A stretch of 64,000 nucleotides of DNA, taken from the NCBI GenBank assembly GCA_023101885.1, contig JALPQD010000639.1, positions 868,001 to 932,000 of the forward strand. Reading direction: 5' to 3'. Both the position numbers and the translations under genes were made by a program. Origin of the DNA: Typhlomys cinereus. Taxonomy: Eukaryota > Chordata > Mammalia > Rodentia > Platacanthomyidae. This document shows, one piece after another, positions 1-11,969 of this stretch (the stretch's first letter is position 1; every line of letters begins with the position of its first letter). The notes below the pieces were generated by a model, which saw only the letters and a program-made list of their open reading frames with translations, did no database searches and was not told the origin of the DNA.

Positions 1-245
1 GAAAATGGTTGTGCTTGTGCTATCAAGGTGAATTTTTGCTGTATGTGGGGTTATTCCCAAAAGTGGAATAGCAGGGTCATATAGCATTTCAATTTTTAAT
101 TTAAGAATCTCCAGACAGCTCGCCAGAGTGCCTGTATGAGCCTGCATTCCCACCAGCAATGTAGGAAAGTTCCCTTCTCTCCACATCCTCTCCAGCATTT
201 GGTGGTGTTTGTATTGTGGATTTTTGCCATCCTGGCCATCAACCC
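1..245 (-). mobile_element. LINE-1 ORF2 3' fragment, antisense
   Basis: The plus strand reads as the reverse complement of the end of L1 ORF2: a 'gggtcatatag' segment, then 'ccagagtg', 'cccaccagcaatgtagg' and 'ctccacatcctctccagcattt', in the order known for mammalian L1. The reading frame is broken, so this is a dead fragment. It runs off the left edge of the window, so its full length is unknown. Similarity fades after about position 245. Confidence 0.85.
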
Positions 246-1719
246 AACTTTTAAGTTAGCTGACCACCTGACAATAAGTAAAATATGTCAGATTTCTGTT
301 ATCTGTTTACTTCATGGTCTCTCAGATATGTTGGGGTTAAGACAAAGGGGTTACATTCGCTCCATCATTTTTTTTTCCTGTTCTGGAATGATTTTTGCAT
401 GCTAGGGAAAAAAAAGGAACACAGAAAAAGTTTTAGGAGTCATTTGTTAGGCTTTGATTTACAGTAGACTAACACTCAGATGTTCGTAAAACTATGATTG
501 GGAAAGAGTCTAGTTTCTCCCCTTGCTGCTCAGTTTGACTGATGGAGTAGCCACAGCAAAGTACCGGATTCCCTTGACTCAGGATTTTATATAAATTCCT
601 ACTGCTTAGATTTGTTTGTGTTGGAGAAACAAATTATTGGGATTCAGTTTAATTTTACCTTGACATTTAGATATATGTCTGTAAAGAGCCAGTTGAAAAG
701 TTGAGGAAAGAAATTCACTATATTTAACAACTCTATGCTTTGATCATTTTTCCACAACTTTTATTGGATGGCCAGGTGAGGCTGCCAAGTTTTACTTTGA
801 TGACCAGTCAGATAGTGTGTTTTTAAGAAATATTCTTATAAATCCTCATAGCACACTTTTTGTTTCAAACTCTCTAGACACCTAAACCTTTGCTCAGGAG
901 TTCCATCAATAGGTCAAGATCCTTTTCTGTTGTTTGGAACAGTTTTCTTTTGAAGTAAGTAGTCTTCTGTAGGTACCAATGACCTCAAACGACAGGAACT
1001 CTGTTGTGAAGATGACCATCTTTCCAGCCCATCAGGGCACTCACCTTTAATGGCTAATATGCCTGTGCCATCCTGTCTTGATGAAAGAGAATATATTAGT
1101 TCTATTCAAGTGGCTGCTCCACTTCTTCCACTACTTCTCTTTGCTCCACTCCTACTTAATCCTACTCAGGATCAAGTGAATGATCTCTTATCTGGGTTGC
1201 TCTAGAAAACCAAACCCTAGTCTATGTCTTTCTCCCTCCCTCTTAGTTTTCATTCAAGCCCTTCTGAGCACAGCACAGGTAGAACTTCGACATGTTGCTG
1301 ATAAAGTCCCAAAACTTTACACATATCTCCCTGCTCACTTCTTCAGTTCATGATCCTTAACCCCATTTCCTACTTTGCCCTCTGTATTTCCTCTGCTGTA
1401 GTTGCATTGCCCTTTCCTTCCTCCACCTGTAAAGTGCGCACATTTGGACATGTTGAACATTCTGATCCCCTTGGTGAGACACTATTCATCAAAGCACAGG
1501 TGATCTTGCACTTCCCTCCTAGGGATTTACTCAACAGTCACCTCTGCAAGCCAAAGGCCCCCAGAAAATCCTTTCAATTCGTCTCACCCACCGCAAACAT
1601 TTTTCAAACCTCTCTTCCTTGCTTCCTCCTAAACTTTGATTCAATCAGTGCCTAGTTCAGTAGATAGTTTGCAAATTTATCTATTTTGACATCTGCCTCT
1701 CCCACATCACAAAAGAAGC
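246..1719. other. unassigned sequence, no gene seen
   Basis: AT-rich, apparently single-copy DNA. The pyrimidine-rich part from about 1080 may belong to the same L2 relic as the next entry, but I cannot align it convincingly. The open frames here (up to 101 codons, at 1350) show no recognisable domain. Confidence 0.5.
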
Positions 1720-1830
1720 TGTGTGTGGAGGGATGGTAAATTTCTCTTTGTTTTACTTATTACTGTATCATAATTCCTTTCTAAGAACCTAGCACATAAA
1801 AGACAAATATTATTTATTTGATAATCAATC
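1720..1830 (+). mobile_element. L2-like LINE 3' end relic
   Basis: The segment keeps the order of the L2 3' end: 'ttacttattactgtatc', then 'aacctagcacataaaagac', then an AT-rich 'atttatttgat' tail. It is heavily diverged, as expected of a mammalian-wide repeat. Confidence 0.45.
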
Positions 1831-2094
1831 TAGAAATACGTGACTTACTAAGCATTTTGAGAAACACCATGAAACAAAAATAGTTTCAAATATTCCCTCC
1901 ATACCTGATTGTATTTTTATATCCTGAAAGCTAAGACTATTGATTATTTTCTATTTCTTATACTTGCATACCTTACATTCCTGAAGTGGATCTAAGAAGC
2001 CCATCACACAGCTGCGTCCCTTCCACAACTATCTGGCAGTGGTCATTGTTATAGTTAATACAAGCAGCCAGGAGGGAAAATAGCAACAGTACTT

Positions 2095-2215
2095 ACTCTT
2101 TCTGAAATTTCCTCATCTGCCAAATAGTTACAGAATTAGTACTTAGCTCATAGGTTTGTTGGAAGATCATTCCATTAATATGTAGAATCTTAAGAATATT
2201 TTAAGGCACTAAGTT
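2095..2215 (-). mobile_element. MIR-like SINE relic
   Basis: The plus strand shows 'tttcctcatctgccaaatag', a tract with 'agtacttagctcataggttt', and 'gttggaagatcattcc'. This is the MIR core read on the reverse strand (tttcctcatctgtaaaatg ... ctcatagggttgttgtgagg). Diverged and truncated. Confidence 0.5.
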
Positions 2216-2524
2216 TCATATAACTGTAGACAATTATATTGTTAGCATTCTGCTTTATATAGCTATTAAACAAATTCGACAAAGTCGTCATTGTTATTTT
2301 CATAGAGGATTTTGATGCTATTATGTTTGATACTTATATGTTTTTAAAAAGCAAATAGTTGGAGGCAGGAATGTGAAATACAGACTTTGGAAGAGAAAGC
2401 CTCCAAATGACCTCCACTGATTATACCCTGTTTATATTTATGTTCTTGTGACTCCCACCAATACTGAATAGAATGAACTGTCATCCATAGGATCCTGCAG
2501 AAATAGTTATATATGACACTCTAG

Positions 2525-2860
2525 CTAGTTCAGGACACATACAGAGGTTTGGACCTGACCATCAAGAACACTCCCATAGCATGAGTATATTGATACGTCC
2601 TTGTGCAGAGCCATGTTGCAAGTTACTGTGTCTTGCTGTGAGCTCCAGGGATAAGCCTCCTTTACCCCCAGGCTAGCTGTCAACAATGGCAGGGTAATGG
2701 CTGCATTTTCATTGTGACTTGAATTCCAGTGGGAAAAATAACAGCTATGGCATGCCTGCATGCTTGTCCGACTAAAAGAGGACAAATGTCCTTATTGTTG
2801 TCTTAAGCACTTACATTTGAAGTATTTTGTTATACAGCCATAGATAGCTAACCCAGTCCT
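2525..2860 (+). mobile_element. possible MaLR-type LTR fragment
   Basis: The right end, 'cttaagcacttacatttg ... attttgttatacagccatag ... taaccc', resembles the 3' end of mammalian MLT/MaLR-type LTRs (ttaagccact ... gtggtaatttgttacagca). The rest is too diverged to assign. The 86-codon minus frame inside shows no domain. Confidence 0.3.
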
Positions 2861-5800
2861 CCTAAACTAAATATATTCAATTGAAAAGTAATAGGAATCA
2901 ACAAAACAGTATGAAGTGTCAACTTCTTACCATCAGTCAGAATGAATTTAGTCTTAAAGTACATGTGCATTAAATTATAAATGGAAGAAGTTTTTCAGAT
3001 CATGTCTGAAGTACTGGAAAAATAGTGTCAAATACTGAATTGAAAATGAGGTATATAATTTGGGTTTGGTCATTTTTTCCTAGCATTTGGGGAATGGAAA
3101 CTGCATGAGTTAGGGCACTTTTCTTGGAAACAATAGAACGTGAAGCTTGTAGGAAAGAGCAGAAATAATTTTATTAGAACATTACTAGGGCAACTTTTGT
3201 AATTACAGGACGATTTGTGCAATCAGTTCACTGAAAAAGAGGAAGCAGCACTGCCTCCGGGGCCTCATGAGGAATTCAGAAGCAGCTCCTGGTGGGAGAT
3301 GGCCACGAGCTTCTAAACACTGTTGTGTAATATCCTTGGGGATGTGAATAACATGCAGTACGATGTGCTGATTCAGTGATTCCAAGGTAACCTAAATGGG
3401 ACCTAGGTGATGTCAGTGCTGCTGTTTCAACAACCTCACACTGAACAGCACTTTCCAAGTTCTTCGGACTTTCACTGAATGCCTCTTTTTATTCCTTTGG
3501 GACTCCTTCAGTGTCTTCTTCTCAAGGAAACCTGCCTTTGCCCACCTACTCTCCTAGGGTACCTTGCTCCAGGCTCTCAGAGCCCCCTGCACCTCACATC
3601 AGCTCCATCCAATTCTATTTCTATTCTTTGAAGTCTTTATATACCAATGTAATGGATTTATGTTTCCATCCCCTACTACACAACCCAATCCCTTCCCGTC
3701 CCATTCCATTTGTTCTCCTTTCCAGGCAGTTTTTCTCCTGCTCCCACATCCCCCTGCATGATCCATTGGGCCCCATCCAGGATGACTGCATTTGCAATTC
3801 TTTTTACGTCCGTGTAATTCCTGTCTTTTGCGTTGCTCTCCAAGCCATCCAAGGAGGGGCAAGTCTGGCCTGATCAACTGCTGTTTCCTCAGGATATAGG
3901 AAGGTGTGTGCATGCACTGCAGTCCATTAAAATTTGATAGATTTGCTGTCAAATACTAACATCTCCCGCCAGGCTTCATGTTCCTTAGACATTTGAAGAA
4001 TAGTTTCCATCCTTGGCTGTGCATTTGAATCATCTGGACATCCCTTATAAAGTGTTCATGATGGACCACTGTTCCAAACCAATTAAACTTTAGTAATGGG
4101 GTCCAGGCATTATTTCAAAAGGCCTATGGGTATATTCATAGGTAGTACAATAAAATACATATATTCAGTTTCTGTCTCTATTTTGTGGCACAGATTCCTC
4201 AATACTGTGGACGTTCCACAGAGGCTTATCTACCTTTTATTTTTATTATTATCCAGAATAGACTCTATTTGCCTTTACCTGTGTTTACAGTAATGAGAGG
4301 ACTCTGGGCAGACCACACATAGTTTCATAATTATATCTGATTAGAAGGAGAGTGGCAGAAAACTGAAATCAATCATTAATAGTCAGTGATTTTAATAACC
4401 ATAACAATGTAATGAAATTTGAACAAAAATTGAGCAAAGGCATATGGGAAGTTACTGGGCTAAGGAAGACATGCTGGAAGGGTGATTTGGAAAAAGAGGG
4501 TACAATAACAGTGGACTTTCCTGTACCTACTCTTTCCTAGAATTTCTTCTATGTAGTAGTCTCTGGGTTGCATACTGCATAAGAAAATTGTAATTATGAA
4601 CATAGTACTTTTTTTGTTCTGTGAGTCATTCTAATAAATTATGACGCATAAGGGAGGGATGTAGAAACCTGCATATTTATAGTTAAACTAGACAGGATTT
4701 TGGGGACCTGTCCCCAAGGTAAGAGCAATCAAGTAGTGTCTATAAATCTTAAAATCTGTTCTCACTTTGGATGGTCACTGTTGGAACTGAACTGAGTTGT
4801 AGAACTCATGGAGGACATTGAAGACTCATTGGAAAATAACGTGTGAATGTTGAGCTATGATTATGATCAAATGCTTAAAAAGTATTTAAAAGTTTCACCT
4901 GTTTCAAAATTAATACTTTATATATGATATATTAGCAGATAACTAAAGATGGCTTTGGAGAGCACAGATATCATTTAATTTATAAATAATCAAATACTTC
5001 AGTAGAGGTAGACCAACCAGCACTTTTGTTAATTTGCTTACCCTCCACTTGCTAATTTTATTATAATAAAAGTAATCCCATGGGATATTAAGTCTCCAAA
5101 AAATATTGTAAACATTAAATAAAAATAATCACATTTACGTTCTGCTATTGTCAATGACTATTAGTTTTATTGCTTTCCTTTTCTCTAGATCCTTCTAACA
5201 ATAAGTGAAGCCAACATGTTCATCAATAATAAACTGAGCATTTCAATGGATACCATTATAATTACTTCTCTCTTATGACTCAGTCGAGCATATCATGCCT
5301 CAATGTTCAGCAAACTATGAAAAAAGATCCTGTGCTTCCTTAGCCACTGCAAAAAAACTTGGCTATCACATGTCTACAACACTACTTGACTCAAAATAAG
5401 GATTTATTTTAGCCCAAAGATTTGTATTTTAGAGCATTTAATTTATAGAAAGAGTTGCTACATCTGCTTTCAGAAATATTTTTATTGAACTAAAGAGAAA
5501 AGAAGTAGAAAAATGAAATAATCAAGTGATATTGACCAAAAGGACAAGAAAATTATGGCCATTCATTGTCATTAAAGGGTGAGTGTGTGATATAGTAACC
5601 AGACAGGCTTTTGGGGCAGAATAGAGGAGGAAGAAATTAGTTTCTGTCTTACAATGACAGTTAATGATCACGGTCTCACCTCTGGTCACCAAAGTGTGTG
5701 AATGAGTCTCAAGAAGACACTAGATATCCTCATTCCGAAATTGTCTTTTTGGAGACAATATTAGACACCAAACGTCAAAAACACAGACACAAAATACTTT

Positions 5801-6029
5801 CTAAACTCCATGTGGCAAAAACAGCAGAGGTTGTAATACACCAGACCATCTCAATGACTGTGAATCTCCCATATTTGATAAAGTGACTCACAATGTTGAC
5901 TTTACTAAGATTTACTAGGTTATTAAGAAGCATTATGCTAAAGAATATAGGTGAAAAGTATAGAAAAGTCTTGAAAAAGTGTGCAGCTTCTATATCACCA
6001 AGACTACTTGTATGCCAGTTGTCATAGTT
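2861..6029. other. unassigned sequence, no gene seen
   Basis: About 3.2 kb of AT-rich DNA without a repeat I can name with confidence. A weak L2-like pyrimidine-rich stretch lies around 3505-3600. Overlapping frames on both strands at 3511-3952 (up to 120 codons) mirror each other and show no domain. Confidence 0.5.
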
Positions 6030-6359
6030 AAGCACAGGTGTCAACTTGACCCTTGAGTTCTGGGCACAGTTGTAGAGAGTTGATGGTTGAGTTAAGCCCA
6101 GAGCAAACTTGAAGGAAATTGTCTAGCTGCTGGGGAAGACCCAGCCCATGGTGGGTGGGATTAGGCCCTGGATAAATCAGAGAGACCTGGTTGAGAGAGT
6201 GGGCATCCTTCTGTATACTTGACCAGACATGCTGGTCTGGCAAGTAAGGATTGTCCATCTCTCAGCCGTTATGGTGGCCAGTTCCCTTGGCCCTGGTGTT
6301 GGTGCGTGCTCTCCTGTCAAGCTGGACTAAGAACTGTAACCAAGAATCGTAAGAAAATA
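6030..6359 (-). mobile_element. rodent LTR-like repeat, part 1 (split by a SINE)
   Basis: It begins with 'ggtgtcaacttgac', the reverse complement of the GTCAAGTTGACA end seen at 8365, and contains 'agcccatggtgggtggga', a block I know from abundant rodent interspersed repeats. The element is interrupted by the SINE at 6361 and resumes at 6651. The TG/CA-like ends suggest a MaLR-type LTR; a non-autonomous hAT element is the alternative. The family name is not settled. Confidence 0.6.
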
Positions 6360-6360
6360 T

Positions 6361-6640
6361 GGGCTGGAGAGGTGGCTCAGGGGTTAAGCCTCTGCCTTGT
6401 AGGCGGAAGGTCCTGAGTTCAGATCCCAGATCCCATGTATAGACGCCGGGCGGAAGCGGGGGCGGCCTGCGTTTCCGGTCCTGGTAGGGCGGAGCCTGTG
6501 AATCCCTGGGCAGAAGGAAGTGGAGGCGTCCATGGTGGTTCGCAAATTTGTCTGTGGTTCTACACACACACAGACACGCGCACACACACATACACACGCA
6601 TATGCACACAGTTGAATAAATAATAATAATAAAAAAAAAT
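6361..6640 (+). mobile_element. B2-like tRNA-headed SINE, copy A (short subfamily)
   Basis: The head is 'gggctggagaggtggctcag', followed by a B-box-like 'gagttcagatcc', the GC-rich body ('ggtcctggtagggcggagcc'), 'ggtggttcgcaaatttgtc', a CA stretch and a 'gttgaataaataataat' A-rich tail. A perfect 10-bp target-site duplication TAAGAAAATA flanks it (6350-6359 and 6641-6650). It lacks the 'agtaaacaagga' segment found in copies B, C and E. Non-coding; Pol III transcription and L1-driven mobilisation are inferred from SINE biology. Confidence 0.9.
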
Positions 6641-6650
6641 TAAGAAAATA

Positions 6651-6725
6651 AACCCCTTGTTCCTTTAAGCTGTTTGATGGTCATTTATCAGCAACTATGC
6701 AGGCAAACTGCTACACCAGTCCCTT
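6651..6725 (-). mobile_element. rodent LTR-like repeat, part 2
   Basis: Continues the element interrupted at 6359: 'aataaaccccttgttccttt ... ggtcatttatcagcaactatg' matches the 'aataaaccctttcctcc ... ggtcatggtgtttatcgcagc' end of the same rodent family. Restoring continuity across the SINE supports a clean insertion. Confidence 0.55.
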
Positions 6726-7330
6726 CAAAAATCTCATTTTCTAAACAGAAACTCATTCAGACCCTGGACTTTGGAATTTTTTAGGGACTTTATTGCATAT
6801 GTAATTTAGTTAAGTCATCAGCCAACACTGATCAACTCAGATTTCTGACTTTTTTCTCCATAGAGGTTTAAGAAGTGAAAGCTAAAGTTACTACCCTTTA
6901 AACATATTGTTAATCACCCTGGCAAACAACTCCTATAACCTCATCCATAGAATGGCTTAATGGTTTATCAATAAATAAATTAAGATACCAATAAGCCAAG
7001 AGTCACCTCAGTAGAACTAAAGATGCCTCACTTACAAGGGAAACCCCACTTATTTAGAAGTTCTATATCATGAACCAGGCTGAAAGACCAAGCAGTAGGA
7101 TGAAATACACTCCAACATTATCTAGAAGCGTATCATGAGCTACATCTCTTGGATTAGGAAAGAGACTTCTTCCAGCAAACCTGTGCCCAGGAAATTACAC
7201 AGGCTTTAGGAATTCTATGCCAAGGACAGTATAAAGATTAATCTGTTTATATCTTATTTCCCTGTGTCCATGAAGGCTCAGGAGATTAGGAAATTGGAAA
7301 TAACCTTGTATAAATGGAGTGAAAAATTTA

Positions 7331-7545
7331 GGGGGCTGGAGAGGTGGCTCAGGGGTTAAGCCTCTGCCTTGCAGGCGGAAGGTCCTGAGTTCAGATCCTA
7401 GACCCCACGTATAGATGCCGGACCGAAGTGGGGGCAGGCCTGCGTTTCCGGTCCTGGTAGGGCGGAGCCTGTGAATCCCAGGGCAGAGTAAACAAGGAGG
7501 AGGTGGAGGTGGTCCATGGTGGTTCCCGAATTCACCTGTGGTTCT

Positions 7546-7578
<33 letters not shown>

Positions 7579-7644
7579 CATAAACACACATGCACACATG
7601 CACAATTGAATAAATAATAAAAAAATAAATAAAAATAAATAAAA
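7331..7644 (+). mobile_element. B2-like tRNA-headed SINE, copy B (long subfamily)
   Basis: Full-length copy: head 'ggggctggagaggtggctca', B-box region 'gagttcagatcc', GC-rich body, the long-form segment 'cagagtaaacaaggaggagg', 'ggtggttcccgaattcacc', a CA array (7548-7596) and an A-rich tail with repeated AATAAA. A perfect 17-bp target-site duplication AAATGGAGTGAAAAATT lies at 7312-7328 and 7645-7661, which fixes both ends and shows L1-type retroposition. Confidence 0.92.
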
Positions 7645-7802
7645 AAATGGAGTGAAAAATTCAGGTAAGTGGAAAGTTGAGACTTCACTAATGATTCAGG
7701 ACCTGATAGGAAGGCAGAAAATACTGAGTTCATTAGAGAAGGTTGGAGTGGGGCAGGAAAGAATATTCTTGATTCGAAAAAGAAGGAAGTAAATGAAACG
7801 TT

Positions 7803-8400
7803 GCTGTATTAGTCAGGGTTCTGAAACAGAATCTATAGAATGGAACATATATATATATATAAGTTTATTAAAATAACTCACAACAAAAGACAGTGACCTT
7901 CAAAGTAGCTGCCCACAGCCGCCTCTTTCACAAAGCCAAAAGATCCCAAGAAGGTCTCCAACCTTCACTTCTCTGGAGGGTTGAAAACACTGGATTCCCA
8001 AGGTGGTGAAGAACAGCTGGGCTCTGACTTCAGTGGTGAACTGGGAACAGCAACGATGAGGTGGAGAAGGTGAAGCTCCAAGTCAGTCAAAGATGGATGC
8101 AGCAGCAGCAGCAACAAAGAAGGCCACAATGCTCTAAAAGTGAACAACTCACCTGCAGAGTGGACTCCATAGCAAATCGACCAAGGCCAAGGGAAGAGCA
8201 AGTCCCTCCTCCTTTCACTTCCTGTTATCTGGTCCACTACTAGAAAGTACCACACACTATGGGCTGGGTTTTCCATAGCAATCAATCAACTACCTGCAGA
8301 CTTGTTCTGGGGCCATTTCAAACATTAACCCTCCACAGCTGCACTCCAAACAGTCTGCAACTGTCAAGTTGACACTAAAATGCAACCATAACGGTTGCTG
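7803..8400 (+). mobile_element. rodent LTR-like repeat, full-length-looking copy
   Basis: Starts 'tgtattagtcagggttctg', has an (AT)n at 7847-7860, and ends '...gcaactgtcaagttgacac'. It shares an ordered body with 45090-45690 ('tcaaagtagctgcc', 'gggaagagcaagtccctcct', 'gaaagtaccac', 'acctgcagacttgttc'). The two copies therefore define one family of about 600 bp. The class is uncertain (MaLR-type LTR favoured). No coding capacity. Confidence 0.7.
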
Positions 8401-8653
8401 ACTCATGGAATGAGAGAGTTTGAATTATATTTTTGATGAAAGAAGGAGTCAATTTCCATCTGATCAATTTCATTATCTGGCATCTGGAAACTAAGATCAC
8501 CAGAATCTGATTTATTCTGTGATGGACAGAGCAGTTTGGTTCTAGTTCCTTTGACAATGATTCACAGTTCTGAGTTTTAAGCCTAAGTTGGGAATAAGTT
8601 TTATTATTCCATAATCATATCTTATTTGTCCACACAAGAGATTTCTTTCTGAC

Positions 8654-8654
<1 letters not shown>

Positions 8655-8694
<40 letters not shown>

Positions 8695-8698
8695 TGTT
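8655..8698. repeat. (GT)n microsatellite
   Basis: About 17 GT units with one interruption near the right end. It produces the poly-TH frame on the opposite strand. Confidence 0.95.
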
Positions 8699-9883
8699 AA
8701 TTGGGACAAAATCAAAGAAACTGACGAAGCTACAGGAATCAAGAAATTTTATTCTTAATCGTGCCTACAGAAGGAATAGACAGGCCCCCCTAATTTTTAA
8801 TTGATTGATCAAATTAGAATGTTTATTTTAACTACATTAAGGCATGAAATCAAGATAAAAATAAAAATTAAGTCAAATTGTCCCACAAGATTATTTTAAA
8901 ACCAAGGTCTTGTATTATAAATCAGGTTTGCTCTATAGGCCTGTCTTTCCTTCCTAATATTCCAGGAAATTTCATTTCCAATCAGACTGCCAAAAATGAC
9001 AAATACCAGGTATGATATGGTGAATAGCACCCTCTGCTTATATAAGTTAAAATCTTAAGGCAAAAGCTGAAATCTTAGTGTTTCTGGAACTTTGTGTAAA
9101 GGTAGAAAAATGTGGAAAAGTACATTTTTTCCTCTAGGTAATATGGTAGTGATTTTAATTATGAATTCGGAGCCTATAAGGTAACCTGAGATTCCTAAGT
9201 ATTAAGATAAAATAAAATAGAACCTATTGACCTGTATAAAGGAATGTGTTAAGTCATCTTTCCTCCATGCTTTCTGAAGATTCAGAAAATACTTATATAC
9301 ACCAGGATATAAGTTTCAATTCTAACACCAGCAAAGTGCAAACTCAAAACAAATTATAAAAATATTTTCATCATGTTTTTGCATTGTAACACACAAATAA
9401 GTTTTAAAATACCTAGTAATCAATGGCTGAAGGTTATATTTTTAAGACAGTGTATAGACAGAGGCAGTAATGGTTCTACCTGTAAAGCGTTTTCAGCTAT
9501 CAATCTCAATGTTGATGGCAGAGAAATATAATTTTCTTATCATTTTAAAGCAACATTATCCACTTCAAAATTAATTATTATAACTAGGTAACTAAAGCAA
9601 CCAGAGCATAATGAATAGTGCTTTGAAATTATCCCAACCATACTATTTAGGCACATATGTTATATTGCTGTCCAAAACCATTATTATTTAAAAAAAGAAA
9701 TGCATTAATTTACTGTTTACTTATATGCTGGGAAGTCAGAACTCATGGAAGATTATTATCTAAGGACTTACAAGTAGTAAGATGTCACAGATCTGACTGT
9801 AAAACATTTATTGTGGTTTGTTAACTATATTGTCTATATTTTCTAAATATATTTGATGTGTACTCCAGTAGGAATTATGTACT
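8699..9883. other. unassigned AT-rich sequence
   Basis: No gene, microsatellite or nameable repeat seen. It contains several TAATTA/ATTAAT-type words but no dense cluster. Confidence 0.5.
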
Positions 9884-10065
9884 AGTTACTTTTCTTATTG
9901 CTGTAGCAAAATACCTGACCTAACGAATTCTGGAAGCAAGATTTATTTTGGCTGACAGTTTGACAGTATAGTCCATCATGTCAATGAAGTTATAATGGCA
10001 GAAACATGAGACAGCTGATGTGTGTATTATTTCTGCAGTCAGGAAGCTGAGTACAAGGAATGTCA
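9884..10065 (+). mobile_element. rodent LTR-like repeat, 5' fragment
   Basis: The order 'actagttacttttcttattg', 'gtagcaaaatacctgac', 'ttattttggctgacagttt', 'tagtccatcatgtcaatg', 'gagacagctg', 'gcagtcaggaagctgag' follows a common rodent interspersed repeat whose far end carries GTCAAGTTGACA. That end is missing here; a later part of the same family appears at 40550. Confidence 0.55.
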
Positions 10066-10484
10066 ATGTATATATTATTGTTTTTTGTTGTTGTTTAGTT
10101 GAAGATCCAGGCCAAGTAATGGCGCCATCTGCATTTATGTCTCCCCATTTTAATGAATCAATTTTAGAAATTTCCTCACTAATATGTCCAGAGATTTCTC
10201 TGCTAAGCGAATCTAGGTTCTGGAAAATTGATAATCAATACTTATCATTCCAGATAGAGACCAAATCTCTGTATTACCAGTAATAACAGCAATGATGATG
10301 ATGATACTGCACTCTAGATTCACCCAAGACCAAATGGATTAGAATTACTTGGTCTATTGACCCAGTATTTTATTTCTTAATGTTCTGAACATAGTAGTTA
10401 TATGCAACCTAATTTTGCTCTTTCCCACTGTCTTTGTACAATGAAATTCTGTGCTACTAAATAATTGGGTATGATATCTTCATG

Positions 10485-10555
10485 CTTATTTTGCAGAAGA
10501 GAAAATTCAATATTACATATTTTGTCTAAAGTCACATAGCAAATAAGCAGGAAAA
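10485..10555 (+). mobile_element. MIR-like relic
   Basis: 'gcagaagagaaaattcaat ... ttgtctaaagtcacatagc' parallels the MIR stretch 'gatgaggaaactgaggc ... cttgcccaaggtcacacagc'. Short and diverged. Confidence 0.4.
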
Positions 10556-10559
10556 AAAC

Positions 10560-11969
10560 ACAAAAAAAATCTTAGAAAGAAAGTGAGTGGATTTTAACCA
10601 TTTTGTTCAATTTCAAAGTCTATGCATAACTTAAAGCTACTAAGCACTTTGCTTTAAAGGAAATTAGTACATATTTCTCAGTGTTAGCAATTCTCTCAAA
10701 TTCTGTAAATGGAAAACATAAACGTATCAGTTTTTTCTCAATTTTCAAAGAGTTAGTCATCAATCAAACAGTTATTATGGAAATTAACCCATTTATGAAT
10801 CTGAGTTAGAATGCATTGCATTATTTTATGCCTGAACCTCCTGTTTCCAAAACTCACTGTATAATTATACAAGTTCTACAGGAAATATCCTCAAGGAGCA
10901 AAATGAAACATCCTTCCACAAAAATCAGGGAATTGAATTCTGGTTCTTAACAGGTTATTGATTGTTTACCAGTAAAACATTATCTCATTTATTTTATCCT
11001 GTAAGGTACAAATTCTAGCCATTTAATTTTTTATGGCTCAGAGACTAAGGGAATAGCGGAGGGCTTACACTGTGTCTGGGTCAAATAAAGTCTCTTTTCA
11101 ATCAGGCAACATAAATTTCAGTTGCCCAGTTAGAGCCATTAAGAGAAAGCATGTGAATCAAGGTTATAAAGTTAAGTATTGTTTCCCATCATTTTTTAAA
11201 AAAATGCATCTGGGTCTCCTTGCCAAATGAAGAAAGCCTATGGTCCAGGAAAGTGCAAGGCTACACCATTACCCAATTGTTTCCTCCAGTTTGTAGTCAG
11301 GAATTACTCAGCTCCTTACCATAAACTGAGCGGTACCTTTGCCAGTTGTGATTGGTGAGGGTCTGCAACAGGAAGTATAAACCTTTAAAGATAGCCTGAG
11401 AAAACCTGTCCATAGGTTGAAAGGATGATTGTTCAGATCTCTCTGTAGTTTCTGGCATTTGAAACTTTCCAAGGAATGGAAGCACGAATGTTTCGAGATC
11501 ATGGCTACATCCTTTAGGTATGGTAATGCAAAACTCGAGAAGAGAAGATTTAATGATCTGTAACACATGATTGAGCAGATTGCTGACTGAATTCTTTGCT
11601 TTAGTAGCAGGAATGATGACAATTGTCTGTGGTTGGGATCCCTGTCACATGTATAAACTGTGAACAGTCATTAAGATATTTACCTGATTTGCCATCTTGT
11701 TTACTTTGTCTCCACATGGCAAGCATTCAGTGGATACTGACAGCTTTACAACATGCCATCTAGTTATTGTGTTTATTATTTTATTATTCTCACCTAATGG
11801 ATACATACTTGGCAAGAGCGATGATATTAAAGATTTTAACTCAGAATTTAGATTGTCTCATTGCATACGTTCAACCAAGGAAGGATAGAGAAATGACTTA
11901 TCTAAGTGCCTCCTACACAATCATGAATACCTGTGTTCAGACCTCCAGAACAGATGAATAAAGTTTCTT
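10560..11969. other. mostly unassigned sequence with weak MIR-like pieces
   Basis: Possible MIR-like segments lie at 10975-11060 and 11760-11940 (plus orientation) but are too diverged for separate calls. The minus strand of 11298-11641 stays open for about 113 codons and ends at a good splice-donor-like GTAAGG; this is treated as a finding, not a gene. No promoter or polyadenylation arrangement is visible. Confidence 0.45.

Noticed and set aside
3511..3952. Overlapping open frames on both strands (120 and 117 codons)
   Set aside because: Mirror-image frames in a pyrimidine-rich stretch without domain content; more likely composition than coding.
6262..6609. Proline/arginine-rich frames that recur at 6262, 7195, 7398, 30236, 30433 and, on the plus strand, 54111, sharing peptide segments like a protein family
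   Set aside because: All are antisense translations of the same B2-like SINE body. The similarity comes from repeat copies, and frames differ or break between copies.
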